A stretch of 64,000 nucleotides of DNA, from positions 51,429-115,428 of the IMG/VR virus record IMGVR_UViG_3300045995_000108, one strand, 5' to 3'. Positions within the stretch are counted from its first letter, which is position 1; each line of letters begins with the position of its first letter. This DNA comes from a virus. This document shows positions 47,897-56,004 of the stretch, piece after piece. The notes beneath the pieces were generated by a model. The model was not told the origin of the DNA. It ran no database searches and was given only the letters and a program-made list of their open reading frames with translations. A program made the translations under genes and the position numbers.

Positions 47897-48195
47897 CTAA
47901 GAAACTATTTTTGGTAGAGACGATTACAACTTTCCGTCACAAGTATGTGATCGAAGCTGATGCATTGGAACACGCATACGATGAAGTAACAATGCAGCAC
48001 TCAGGCAACCCTGCTGACGATTTCCCTGAAGTCACTCAACGATTTCTAGGAGAGCAAATCATCGACGGTCGCAAGATTACTAAAGCAGAGTTTGACAAAC
48101 TACTCGTCACGCTCGCAAACGACAAAGACGAACTATCATCAACGTGGTTAGGTGATGAACTTATCCGCAAAATCAACTACAAGGAATCAACATGA
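47893..48195 (+). CDS. conserved phage protein (100 aa)
   Basis: ATGA start at 47893. LFLVETITTFRHKYVIEAD (strand pair), DDFPEVTQRFLGEQIID. Common to T4-like phages; unknown. Confidence 0.6.
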   Translation: MTKKLFLVETITTFRHKYVIEADALEHAYDEVTMQHSGNPADDFPEVTQRFLGEQIIDGRKITKAEFDKLLVTLANDKDELSSTWLGDELIRKINYKEST

Positions 48196-48740
48196 TCTCA
48201 ATTAAACAATGGATGGAACTGGCTAACTTCCGTATTACTGAAGGTAGCGACTACTGCTGGTCGTGTTTCGGGCCTAATGCATACAGCTTAGATGCATGGG
48301 ATGGCGACAACGAGAACGGATGGTCGCTGTGCATCGTATTTGACAATAAGACACAAGCTGTCTACCAAGTCGAAGCACACGATTACAAGCGCGAAAATGC
48401 ATATCGTTACACAAACCCTGATTTCCGTGAAGCATACGATGCAGAAACAAAGGCACGCAATGCAATGCATTATGACGAGTTTGAGGACTACAAGATTACT
48501 GACCTTGAAGTGCAAGACGATTGGGAATCCAAGGCGTTTAGTATCTGCAACTACGCAGACTACGATGAAGGCATTCTCGTGCCACTAGACTTCACTGACG
48601 AAGAATTGCTACCTATCTTCAAACTTGCGCACGAAGCAAACATGTCTTTCAATGACTATGTATGCATGGCTCTACGCAGGCTCATTGACGAACGCAAATT
48701 GACAGAATGTGACAAGACCTGCGAAGGTTGCAAATGTTAA
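48192..48740 (+). CDS. hypothetical protein (182 aa)
   Basis: ATGA start. Aromatic and acidic; ISIKQWMELANFRITEGSDYCW resembles small adaptor-like beta folds, with a C-terminal helix and CEGCKC pair. Unknown function. Confidence 0.6.
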   Translation: MISIKQWMELANFRITEGSDYCWSCFGPNAYSLDAWDGDNENGWSLCIVFDNKTQAVYQVEAHDYKRENAYRYTNPDFREAYDAETKARNAMHYDEFEDYKITDLEVQDDWESKAFSICNYADYDEGILVPLDFTDEELLPIFKLAHEANMSFNDYVCMALRRLIDERKLTECDKTCEGCKC

Positions 48741-49084
48741 GCACTGTTTACAGTAACTCGCCGTACATACAGGTGTCAGCGCCTGTATTGCCTTACATAA
48801 CTCCAGGGCCAATGACAGGGCAAATGCGGTGGAATACACAAAACAACTGTGTGGAAGTTAGCAATGGTTCTGGCTGGCAGCAAATTGGCGGAGTGGCAAG
48901 TCTCAATGTAAGCGCAGAGTTTAAACAGATTATGGAGTGGGCTAAGGAAGAGATGGCTAGATCCATCAAGATGAAACAGTTGGCAGATCAGTCGCCCACA
49001 GTAGCCGCAGCACTTGCAGACTATGAACTAGCCGCAGAGAAGTTAGCAGTTATTATGACATTAGCAGACAAGGAACTAGCATGA
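48734..49084 (+). CDS. conserved phage protein (116 aa)
   Basis: ATG 48734 overlaps the previous stop; the upstream TTG is ignored. A proline-rich start (SAPVLPYITPGPMTGQMRWN), then GWQQIGG and a helical C-terminal half. Seen in several T4-like phages; unknown. Confidence 0.6.
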   Translation: MLSTVYSNSPYIQVSAPVLPYITPGPMTGQMRWNTQNNCVEVSNGSGWQQIGGVASLNVSAEFKQIMEWAKEEMARSIKMKQLADQSPTVAAALADYELAAEKLAVIMTLADKELA

Positions 49085-49410
49085 AGATTTTTCGCAAGTG
49101 GCTCCTAAAGTGGGTGCAAAAAGCCAAGGATGAAGCTGACCGTGAGCAAAAGGTAGCAATGGAAGAGCCGATGAAGGCAAACTACGGCGCAACTATTGGC
49201 TCTGCTAACTATGCAACGGCAAAGGAAGATGTGCCTATGCGTATGAACTTCAATGTGATGCCAGCCATGGGCGGTGTAGTAATCAGCATAAATAATTATG
49301 ACCGCAAGACCGGTCGACACACTGAAAATCTACACGTCATTCACGATGACGAAGACGTCGCAACTAACATCGGACAAATTGTTTCTTTGGAGTTGCTGAA
49401 GTCACAATGA
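49081..49410 (+). CDS. conserved phage protein (109 aa)
   Basis: ATGA start. Basic amphipathic start (KIFRKWLLKWVQKAKDEAD), then FNVMPAMGGVVISINN and LHVIHDDEDVA. Recurring in T4-like phages; unknown function. Confidence 0.6.
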   Translation: MKIFRKWLLKWVQKAKDEADREQKVAMEEPMKANYGATIGSANYATAKEDVPMRMNFNVMPAMGGVVISINNYDRKTGRHTENLHVIHDDEDVATNIGQIVSLELLKSQ

Positions 49411-49889
49411 ACACATTAACTGATATGATTGCTAAACCTGTCCTGAAGAATAAATTCTGGGTCGTCGAAGACAATGGTAAAAAGATTGCAACGATACAAG
49501 CTACTGACGTTGGCTTTGTATATGTGCACAACGATGAGCGTGAAAAGTTTCCGTCCATCAAAGGATTGAGCAAGAAGTATAACATCACTTTTGAAACTGT
49601 CAAGTTCAAACCACCAAAGGAAGATTCACATCATTGTTATGGGTACCCCACTGTCGGCAAACCATACAATCAAATCTACGACGTCCAGCGCAAGATAGCA
49701 ATATACACAAAGACCGCAAAGTCTCGGAGTTTATTTTGTGCAGGATACTTCGCCATTAAGTACAATGACTCATGGGCTAGTGAGTATTGCCCAAAAAATA
49801 TTACCATCAACAGGTATGAATTTGCTGGGCCGTTTAAAACAAAGACAGAATTAAAAGTCTTTCTAGACTCCAAGAAAGCGTGGCTATAA
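49407..49889 (+). CDS. conserved T4-like phage protein (160 aa)
   Basis: ATGA start. KNKFWVVEDNGKKIATIQATDVGFVYVH is a strand-rich domain, then FETVKFKPPKEDSHHCYGYPT and YFAIKYNDSWASEYCPK. Conserved in T4-like cyanophage relatives, unknown function. Confidence 0.6.
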   Translation: MNTLTDMIAKPVLKNKFWVVEDNGKKIATIQATDVGFVYVHNDEREKFPSIKGLSKKYNITFETVKFKPPKEDSHHCYGYPTVGKPYNQIYDVQRKIAIYTKTAKSRSLFCAGYFAIKYNDSWASEYCPKNITINRYEFAGPFKTKTELKVFLDSKKAWL

Positions 49890-50104
49890 TGCAACTTACC
49901 ATAGCAATGCAATCCTTCAATGAGAAGGTGCGACAAATGAACCAAACGAACGGTAAACAGCTGGTTTTGAGTGCAGCAGAGGCAAGAAACCTGCATGTCG
50001 ACCTTTATGCCCTACTCGCAGAAGTAACTGTCTTAGCTAGAAATGAGAAACCCGATGATGAAACAATGCAAATAAGCATGGATGGTGGCGGGTTTAAACA
50101 ATAA
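49889..50104 (+). CDS. conserved phage small protein (71 aa)
   Basis: TAATG start. Helical; ends DETMQISMDGGGF. Similar short proteins occur widely in phages. Stop overlaps a TAAATA motif. Confidence 0.6.
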   Translation: MQLTIAMQSFNEKVRQMNQTNGKQLVLSAAEARNLHVDLYALLAEVTVLARNEKPDDETMQISMDGGGFKQ

Positions 50105-50127
50105 ATACATATATAATTGCATAAATA
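50102..50127 (+). promoter_or_regulatory. two TAAATA late-like motifs
   Basis: TAAATAC (50102-50108) and CATAAATAA (TAAATA 50122-50127). The second lies 21 nt before the ATG at 50149. Two TATAAT-like hexamers (50112, 50141) do not have good -35 partners. Confidence 0.55.
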
Positions 50128-50148
50128 AGAGTGCAAGGAATATAATCA

Positions 50149-50436
50149 ATGTCGAGACCCAAGCCAACTGTTATTTTAGAAAACGTAAGTAAGACCACTT
50201 ATAAGAGTGATCAAGTGCTGTCATCTGACGGCATTTGGGCAGTGTTCTACGATGGTCAACCCGTTAACCTAAAGTCATCGCATTCGCTGGTCGCTTACCC
50301 TGGTCCGAAATATAAAAAGTCAGCCTTCTCAAATCCAGGCCATGCTATCAACTTGGCAAAGAAGCTCAATGTTCAGTTCAAGACAGACAAGTTTACTGTC
50401 ATACTGTTGAAGCAAGGTGACCAAGTCTATCCATGA
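50149..50436 (+). CDS. conserved phage protein (95 aa)
   Basis: PTVILENVSKTTYKSDQVLSSDGIWAVFYDGQPVNL and GPKYKKSAFSNPGHAINLAKKLN are common phage patterns; beta-rich. Function unknown. Preceded by a late-type motif at the usual distance. Confidence 0.6.
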   Translation: MSRPKPTVILENVSKTTYKSDQVLSSDGIWAVFYDGQPVNLKSSHSLVAYPGPKYKKSAFSNPGHAINLAKKLNVQFKTDKFTVILLKQGDQVYP

Positions 50437-50785
50437 CCCGCAGCTAGAGTGGATTAAAACATTCATGGCATCGTTAGTGGATTGCCCCCTAACGTTACAG
50501 CAGGGCAGAGTGCATTGGTGGGTCAATCCGTCAAACCACAATAGTCTAAGGCTGGCGGGCAAGGCTTATATGTGGTTAAAGAAGTACACACAGATTCCGC
50601 ATTGGCAGATTCCAATTAACGCTGACATTTCAAGCAAGCAAGTGATACAGTTAGAGCGAGTATTTAAGAGTCCGTATTACTTGCATAACTCGTTAAACAT
50701 AACTTTGCTGGGTGAGGAAGATGTCGTCATGCTGCAACTACATGCAGGGGATCTGGGCACGTACCTAAACAATTTACAACAATGA
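50417..50785 (+). CDS. hypothetical protein (122 aa)
   Basis: Starts at GTG 50417, overlapping the previous gene by 20 bases; the next in-frame ATG is 50465 and would lose HDPQLEWIKTF. WVNPSNHNSLRLAGKAYMWLKKYT and a C-terminal LLGEEDVVMLQLHAGDLGTYL. Unknown. Start uncertain. Confidence 0.5.
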   Translation: MTKSIHDPQLEWIKTFMASLVDCPLTLQQGRVHWWVNPSNHNSLRLAGKAYMWLKKYTQIPHWQIPINADISSKQVIQLERVFKSPYYLHNSLNITLLGEEDVVMLQLHAGDLGTYLNNLQQ

Positions 50786-51927
50786 CACAATTTACAAGTA
50801 GAATAATTCCTCTAGTAGACGTAAACAATCCCGCATACAAAAACAGAACTCCACTCACAAGGGCAGACGTTCCTAAAGAGCATCAATGGAATTTTGTTCA
50901 GCGTAAGATGAATTTTGAAAAGGATCTTGGCTTACAAGGTCTCTACTGTTTTCACCCCTTCAACACGATAACGGTTGACCAACTTGGCGATGTGTATATG
51001 TGCACTTGCCAAGCAGACTTACCTATACCTGTTGGTAAGATATGGGACTTTGAATCGTTGGATGACATAGGGCGTTCGCCTATTGCACGTGAGTTGCAGG
51101 CAAGCATATTGGATGGTACATACAAGTATTGTAACGGCGACAACTGCGGTCTCATTCGTGGCAAGGTATTGAGTCCTGTAATCAGTCACAAGCCAGACAC
51201 TATTAACTGGATAAATTTTGCGCTTGATGCCAGCTGCAATTTAACTTGCCCGTCGTGTCGCAAAGAGTTTATCTTCCTTAACGAAGGACCAGAGTATGAT
51301 CTACGCATACGCATGGTCAACCATCTTGTTAAACTCATTGAGAAACACAACCATTGGATTAAGTTCTCCATAAGCAATGATGGCGATCCGTTTGCATCAT
51401 TAGTCTATCGCGACTTGCTGTCTAAGCTAAAAATTAAAGGCATGCCTGTTGAAATAGAGATTGTTACTAACGGCATCCTTGCCAAAGCTCACTGGCACAA
51501 GATGGAGGGTATTCACTCTAACGTCGTTGGCTTTAAGGTCAGCATGGATGCAGGTACTCCTGAAACGTATGCAGTAACACGTCGTGGTGGTTCGTGGGAC
51601 AAACTCATTGAGAGCATCAAGTTCATTGCTCAGTGGAAGAAGGATAACAACTCACAAATGGAACTCACTGCGAGCTTTGTTGTGCAGAATGCTAACTACA
51701 AGGACATGGTTGCTTACGTTGAGCTGTGCGACTCGTTGGGCTTTGACCACATCAACATGTCACGCATACAGAACTGGGGTACGTTTGACAACTTTGCGCA
51801 AGAAGCAGTGTGGGACGAAAACCATATAAACTATACAGACTTTTTAACGTGCCTCAATGACCCAGTGCTCAAAAATCCCAAAGTAAATCTAACAAATTTG
51901 ATTGATTTGACAGACAAATCCATTTAA
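50782..51927 (+). CDS. radical SAM protein with SPASM-like N-terminal Cys
   Basis: 381 residues. CFHPFNTITVDQLGDVYMCTCQ (auxiliary cysteines) precedes the cluster CNLTCPSC (C152, C156, C159). FSISNDGDPFAS, EIVTNGIL and SMDAGTPETYAVTRRGG follow the radical SAM order. Substrate unknown. T4-like phages and SPASM enzymes modify peptides or sugars. ATGA overlap. Confidence 0.7.
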   Translation: MTQFTSRIIPLVDVNNPAYKNRTPLTRADVPKEHQWNFVQRKMNFEKDLGLQGLYCFHPFNTITVDQLGDVYMCTCQADLPIPVGKIWDFESLDDIGRSPIARELQASILDGTYKYCNGDNCGLIRGKVLSPVISHKPDTINWINFALDASCNLTCPSCRKEFIFLNEGPEYDLRIRMVNHLVKLIEKHNHWIKFSISNDGDPFASLVYRDLLSKLKIKGMPVEIEIVTNGILAKAHWHKMEGIHSNVVGFKVSMDAGTPETYAVTRRGGSWDKLIESIKFIAQWKKDNNSQMELTASFVVQNANYKDMVAYVELCDSLGFDHINMSRIQNWGTFDNFAQEAVWDENHINYTDFLTCLNDPVLKNPKVNLTNLIDLTDKSI

Positions 51928-51935
51928 TATACAAT
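51907..51935 (+). promoter_or_regulatory. sigma70-type promoter
   Basis: TTGACA (51907-51912, at the end of the radical SAM gene), 17-nt spacer, TACAAT (51930-51935); start about 51942. AAGGA precedes the ATG at 51963. Confidence 0.8.
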
Positions 51936-51962
51936 GGTTGTATTAAATGATTAAGGATGTTT

Positions 51963-53177
51963 ATGCCTGCGCAAGCGTTAAGTTTGGTTCCCGCAAATTC
52001 CCTCAAGAAAAAGCTCACTGTGCTTACGTATGCGCAGACGCAAAACAAGAAATACGAATCCGTAATTGACGATTACGTCAATGTCCCAGAGCGTATCAAT
52101 GCGCTCAGCGCAAAGCGCCCTGACTTGCTCGCAATCTTCAAAGAGTTTGCGCAGGAGTTCTTGGAGCGTTTCCCCTTTAAAACGTACGAAGAGATGACTA
52201 AGTCCATGGTTGGGCTTGGCAAGCAAGGGTACGAGAACATCCTGGATCTTGATATCAACGTTACGATGCAACGGGATCTGGACGGCGATTGGCTTGTCAC
52301 ATTGATGGGCACGTTTGATCCCATCCTTGTTAATGCTGTCCGTGCATACCGTGATCCAGACCGCACTGACGGTGGCAAAGCTCGTCTTATTGCATGGGAC
52401 GGCCAACATACCACCATGCTGCTTTACCTAATTGCAGTGTACGGTTTTGGTTACGAACCCAAGGACGTCAAGGTTCCCGTAAGCGAATACCCAGGGCACG
52501 ATCGTGCCTCCATCCGCCGTCAATTCGTGTATTACAATAGCGGCGCAGGTTCTAAGAAGCTTGACGCAATTGATTTGTTCATGCAATACGTGTATGGCTA
52601 CAACCACGACGGCGACCGCGGCGAGATGCACATTCGCTGCCACGAGATTCAAGCCCTTGCTGAAAAGTATGGCATGTTTTTGACTGACGAGAAGTTTGGC
52701 GATCAAAACGAAGATGGCGCTGTGTCCCGCTTGTCAGAAATCATGAACAAGAACTACAGCGTCGCAGTGATTGACAAGGTGTTTTATTACCACACTGTGT
52801 CCAAGAAGAAAGAAAGCAAGTCCCGCCCAATGTATGCATTGGAGATTGACAACCTTGCTCACTACTTCAAGGCCTGCGAAGATCAGTCCATTATGATTGA
52901 TTATGCTTACATTGACGGCATGGTTGCAGTACTCAGCAAAGTCACTGACAATACGTGGCACGTGGGCAGCAAGAAACACAAAATGGTTATCACTGCATAC
53001 GGCAACTGGTTCAAGGCTGCACAATCCAAAGGCACCATCCTAAGTAGCGAGAAGCCACGGTGCAACCAAACAGAAGTTGCTCCTGTGTGGCTTAGCCAAG
53101 TCTTGGTGCGTCACGCTAAAGCATCAGTACCGACGTTTACGCAAAGCTTCAAATTTGCAGCAAAGGACTTGGGTTAA
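51963..53177 (+). CDS. DGQHR/ParB-superfamily-like protein
   Basis: 404 residues. RLIAWDGQHTTMLLYLIAVYG carries WDGQHT, the mark of DGQHR proteins in the ParB/DndB superfamily; upstream YENILDLDINVTMQRDLDGDWLVTLMGT fits the start of such a domain. A helical C-terminal half follows. Family members are linked to DNA modification, plasmid partition and defence; in T4-like phages the role is unknown. ATG 51963 preferred over 51957 for spacing to AAGGA. Confidence 0.65.
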   Translation: MPAQALSLVPANSLKKKLTVLTYAQTQNKKYESVIDDYVNVPERINALSAKRPDLLAIFKEFAQEFLERFPFKTYEEMTKSMVGLGKQGYENILDLDINVTMQRDLDGDWLVTLMGTFDPILVNAVRAYRDPDRTDGGKARLIAWDGQHTTMLLYLIAVYGFGYEPKDVKVPVSEYPGHDRASIRRQFVYYNSGAGSKKLDAIDLFMQYVYGYNHDGDRGEMHIRCHEIQALAEKYGMFLTDEKFGDQNEDGAVSRLSEIMNKNYSVAVIDKVFYYHTVSKKKESKSRPMYALEIDNLAHYFKACEDQSIMIDYAYIDGMVAVLSKVTDNTWHVGSKKHKMVITAYGNWFKAAQSKGTILSSEKPRCNQTEVAPVWLSQVLVRHAKASVPTFTQSFKFAAKDLG

Positions 53178-53178
53178 T

Positions 53179-53643
53179 ATGTTCCGCGATTTTAAAAAAG
53201 ACGAACTCAAAAGTTCAGCTGAAATCTTCAAGGCTGCGAAAATGAAATGTGTCAACTGCGGCGACCCTGTTACTAAGTACAAGGGCCCAGGTGATTCCAC
53301 ACTTTGCCGCAAGCACCAGAAAAACCTCGTTGAGTATGGCGGCACTGGCAAAGTTGGTGTTGATCACTCCCACTCACGTGGCAAGGTGTGTGTATGCTGC
53401 GGCTATGACCCGCAAGCAGATCAGGCAATCATTGATGCTGCAAACGGCGACGCAGTCGTGCTAAATCAAATTTTGCGGAAGCTCATTCACGTTGACCACA
53501 TTGATGGCGATCACGAGAATAACGATCCGTCCAATCACCAAACACTGTGCTATAAGTGCCACGCAATCAAAACGATTATCAACAAAGATTACTTGCCCAA
53601 ATCTCTGCGTCCAAGATTCTTGGCAGAGGAATTTGACGAGTAA
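53179..53643 (+). CDS. HNH endonuclease
   Basis: 154 residues. Two cysteine pairs (CVNCG, CVCCGYDPQAD) frame an HNH/T4-endonuclease-VII-like core: HVDHIDGDHENNDPSNHQTLCYKCHAIKT with HxxH and N, C-x-x-C. Likely a homing or recombination nuclease. ATG 53179 two bases after the previous stop. Its end carries the -35 of the next promoter. Confidence 0.85.
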   Translation: MFRDFKKDELKSSAEIFKAAKMKCVNCGDPVTKYKGPGDSTLCRKHQKNLVEYGGTGKVGVDHSHSRGKVCVCCGYDPQADQAIIDAANGDAVVLNQILRKLIHVDHIDGDHENNDPSNHQTLCYKCHAIKTIINKDYLPKSLRPRFLAEEFDE

Positions 53644-53661
53644 ATCCACTTAATGTACAAT
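53633..53661 (+). promoter_or_regulatory. sigma70-type promoter
   Basis: TTGACG (53633-53638, in the HNH gene), 17-nt spacer with the TAA stop, TACAAT (53656-53661); start about 53668, leader of 19 nt with AGGGG before the ATG at 53687. Confidence 0.8.
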
Positions 53662-53686
53662 GATAGCTTATTAATTAGGGGTGATT

Positions 53687-54067
53687 ATGAGCTTGTTCCG
53701 TCCAACCTGTATCAACCACGGCTGTAACGAGCCAGTCACATTCCAACGAACTAACGCTGACGGATCAAAACGGTGGCGTGTCCATTGTGGACATTGTCAA
53801 AAGGCAAGCTATGGTAAAGTAGAGCATCGTGACGGTGTTACGCCCTATAAAACTGGAAAATGCGCAAACCAAAATGGGCACCTTAAATTCAAGTGCCCAA
53901 CAAGTTACAGGCGTGGCAGCGTGGCATTTGGCATCACTGAAGTTGACCACATTGATGGTGACCATTGCAATAATGCACATTCTAATTTGGATGAACTGTG
54001 CCCAATTTGTCACAAAGAAAAAGGCAAGCGTGAGGGAGACCACAATAACCAAAAGCACTTTGCGTAA
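53687..54067 (+). CDS. HNH endonuclease
   Basis: 126 residues. CINHGCNEPV, CGHCQKASYG are possible zinc cysteines; EVDHIDGDHCNNAHSNLDELCPICHKEKG is the HNH core. It is a second, different HNH nuclease next to the one at 53179, which suggests separate homing events. Start ATG 53687 (AGGGG upstream), not GTG 53681. Confidence 0.85.
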   Translation: MSLFRPTCINHGCNEPVTFQRTNADGSKRWRVHCGHCQKASYGKVEHRDGVTPYKTGKCANQNGHLKFKCPTSYRRGSVAFGITEVDHIDGDHCNNAHSNLDELCPICHKEKGKREGDHNNQKHFA

Positions 54068-54068
54068 T

Positions 54069-54097
54069 TTGACGCTTAATTGATCTTAATATACAAT
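54069..54097 (+). promoter_or_regulatory. leaderless promoter
   Basis: TTGACG (54069-54074), 17-nt spacer, TACAAT (54092-54097); expected start 54104 is the A of the ATG. Confidence 0.8.
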
Positions 54098-54103
54098 GAC
54101 AGC

Positions 54104-54295
54104 ATGAACACTAAAATCCGTACTGTACTCAGCGACATTGCTCGCAAAGAAATGGGCATTGAAACGCTGGAAACCCAACGCTCTGACCGCTTGGATTTTC
54201 ATGAAGTTGCAGTGTGGACCATACTAAATGCTCTTGAAGCCGCATACTTGCAAGGCTTGAAGGACGCAAAGGATTTGACGATTAAATCCACTTAA
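54104..54295 (+). CDS. DUF6900-like small protein (63 aa)
   Basis: DFHEVAVWTILNALEAAYLQG is a common phage pattern. The in-frame ATG at 54080 lies in the promoter spacer, so the start is 54104. Unknown function; the -35 of the MoxR promoter lies at its end. Confidence 0.65.
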   Translation: MNTKIRTVLSDIARKEMGIETLETQRSDRLDFHEVAVWTILNALEAAYLQGLKDAKDLTIKST

Positions 54296-54318
54296 TGTAC
54301 AATAGTGGCTTAGTAAGT
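54272..54318 (+). repeat. 47-bp promoter cassette, copy 2
   Basis: Identical to 150-196; includes the full promoter and first bases of the leader. The 54-kb distance and perfect match point to recent duplication or strong selection. Confidence 0.85.
54275..54303 (+). promoter_or_regulatory. sigma70-type promoter for MoxR operon
   Basis: TTGACG (54275-54280), 17-nt spacer, TACAAT (54298-54303); start about 54310. Perfect AAAGGAG at 54334-54340, seven bases before the ATG at 54348. Confidence 0.85.
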
Positions 54319-54347
54319 TAGTTAACAGATTTTAAAGGAGTTAGTAA

Positions 54348-55466
54348 ATGGCTACACAAGGAACCGGCGCTTTGACAGACACCATCACCGTCACGCCCAA
54401 TGAGGCTCGCAGTCGCGTCCTCCGTGCATTCAAGGCAAAGCGCCCTGTTTTCCTCTGGGGCCCTCCCGGAGTTGGTAAGTCCGAAGTCATTACAGACCTC
54501 GGTGCAGAACTTGGTGGCTACGTGGTTGACCTGCGTCTGTCCCAAATGGAACCCACTGACCTGCGTGGTATCCCGTTTTACAACAAAGAAATTGGCAAAA
54601 TGGATTGGGCTCCCCCAATTGACTTGCCTGACGAAGAACTGTGCTCGCAGTATCCTATCGTTATCCTGTTCCTGGATGAAATGAACTCTGCCGCTCCTTC
54701 CGTGCAAGCCGCAGCATACCAGCTGACACTGGGACGCCGTATTGGTAAGTACCGCCTGCCAGACAACGTCGTGATTGTTGCTGCTGGTAACCGCGAAAGC
54801 GACAAGGGTGTGACATATCGTATGCCCACTCCGCTGGCAAACCGTTTCGTCCACTTGGAAGTGCGCCCTGACTTTGAGTCCTGGTTTACTTGGGCTGTCA
54901 ACAAAGGCGTGCACAAGGACGTCGTGGGTTACTTGAGCTTTGCCAAGAACGACATGTTTGGCTTTGACCCCCGCTCTGCTTCCCGTGCATTCAACACACC
55001 GCGTACCTGGGTTTTCACTTCGGACTTCCTGTTTGACGAAGACGCTACTGACGCTGAACTGCGCGACTTGATCGCTGGTACTATCGGCGACGGCTTGTCC
55101 AAGAAGTTTATGGCTCACCGTAAGGTGTCCGCAGACATGCCAAAGCCTGAAGATGTGCTGGCTGGCCGCGTGAAGGAACTGAAGGTCAAGGAAATCAGCG
55201 CCATGTACTCGCTGACAATTTCCATGTGCTACGAGTTGCAAGATAACTTCAAGAAGCTGGGCAAGGAAAAGATTAGCGACTGGCATGCCCAGGCAGACAA
55301 CTTCCTGCGTTTCATGATGGACAATTTCACAACGGAACTGGTTGTGATGGGTACACGGGTTGCGCTGACCACTTACAACCTGCCAATGATCCCAGGCAAG
55401 ATGAAGAACTTTAACGAGTTCCACCAACGCTTCGGCAAGTACATTGTCGCAGCATCCGGCAAGTAA
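54348..55466 (+). CDS. MoxR-family AAA+ ATPase
   Basis: 372 residues. Walker A GPPGVGKSE (38-46), Walker B ILFLDEMN, then sensor and arginine-finger positions (NRESDKG, RMPTPLANRF). MoxR ATPases work with VWA proteins to remodel or insert metal centres. The partner is the VWA/metallopeptidase-like protein at 56005. It has a strong promoter, perfect SD and a strong terminator at 55479, so it is a self-contained unit. Confidence 0.9.
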   Translation: MATQGTGALTDTITVTPNEARSRVLRAFKAKRPVFLWGPPGVGKSEVITDLGAELGGYVVDLRLSQMEPTDLRGIPFYNKEIGKMDWAPPIDLPDEELCSQYPIVILFLDEMNSAAPSVQAAAYQLTLGRRIGKYRLPDNVVIVAAGNRESDKGVTYRMPTPLANRFVHLEVRPDFESWFTWAVNKGVHKDVVGYLSFAKNDMFGFDPRSASRAFNTPRTWVFTSDFLFDEDATDAELRDLIAGTIGDGLSKKFMAHRKVSADMPKPEDVLAGRVKELKVKEISAMYSLTISMCYELQDNFKKLGKEKISDWHAQADNFLRFMMDNFTTELVVMGTRVALTTYNLPMIPGKMKNFNEFHQRFGKYIVAASGK

Positions 55467-55478
55467 CCTAAAATAGGT

Positions 55479-55500
55479 AACGGGGCTTCGGCCCCGTTTT
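55479..55500 (+). terminator. strong intrinsic terminator
   Basis: Stem AACGGGGC / GCCCCGTT with a TTCG tetraloop and TTTT end. 13 nt after the MoxR stop. Confidence 0.9.
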
Positions 55501-55505
55501 GCATT

Positions 55506-55715
55506 ATGGACTACGATTACGATTACGAAATGCGGATTACTGATCCTGCTTATGTGGTTGAAGTAGGCATGGAACGCGATACAATGCGTGTCGCTCAAGA
55601 AATGATGGACACGTTGGGCGTTAGAGGAATTGCGATCGTAGGCAGACTGTGCTTTTTCAATATGCAGGACATGCGCCAATTTATGTTTTACTGGAAAGCA
55701 AATGGACCAATTTGA
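55506..55715 (+). CDS. hypothetical protein (69 aa)
   Basis: Begins right after the terminator. Acidic/aromatic start (MDYDYDYEM), then MQDMRQFMFYWK. It has no obvious promoter, unless read through. Overlaps the next gene. Unknown function. Confidence 0.5.
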   Translation: MDYDYDYEMRITDPAYVVEVGMERDTMRVAQEMMDTLGVRGIAIVGRLCFFNMQDMRQFMFYWKANGPI

Positions 55716-55962
55716 TGAGGTGTGGCAGACGGAGAACCAAGGTCCAATCCAGGTGCGGGACATGAAGCGTTCGCACGTTCGTAATTCTCTCCAGTGGGTA
55801 TTGCGCAGACAGGACCGCACTGTGCTTGGTACTGAGTTTGATAATTTTGATGATGTTGATGCCGGCGGACCGTACAATCAAAAGGACAAGGACGGACTGT
55901 ATTACAGGGACTGGATCGCGATTTTCACTGCACGCCTGCTTGACCCGTCGCTTGACGAATAA
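55702..55962 (+). CDS. hypothetical protein (86 aa)
   Basis: MDQFDEVWQTEN, HVRNSLQWVLRRQDRTVLGTEFDNFDD, then an acidic end LDPSLDE whose codons contain the -35 of the next promoter. Overlaps the previous gene by 14 bases. Unknown. Confidence 0.55.
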   Translation: MDQFDEVWQTENQGPIQVRDMKRSHVRNSLQWVLRRQDRTVLGTEFDNFDDVDAGGPYNQKDKDGLYYRDWIAIFTARLLDPSLDE

Positions 55963-55980
55963 ATCATCTTAATATATAAT
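55952..55980 (+). promoter_or_regulatory. consensus sigma70 promoter
   Basis: TTGACG (55952-55957), 17-nt spacer with the previous TAA, TATAAT (55975-55980); start about 55987. AAGGAAAG precedes the ATG at 56005. Confidence 0.85.
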
Positions 55981-56004
55981 AGTGATAACAAATAAGGAAA
56001 GCTA

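Noticed and set aside
50112-50146. Two TATAAT hexamers before 50149 as sigma70 promoters
   Set aside because: One lacks a -35 at proper spacing and the other ends two bases before the ATG, so the transcript would start inside the gene; the TAAATA motif explains the site better.
54318-55877. 519-aa minus-strand frame
   Set aside because: Runs antisense through the MoxR gene, its terminator and two small genes; a long open stretch caused by codon bias.
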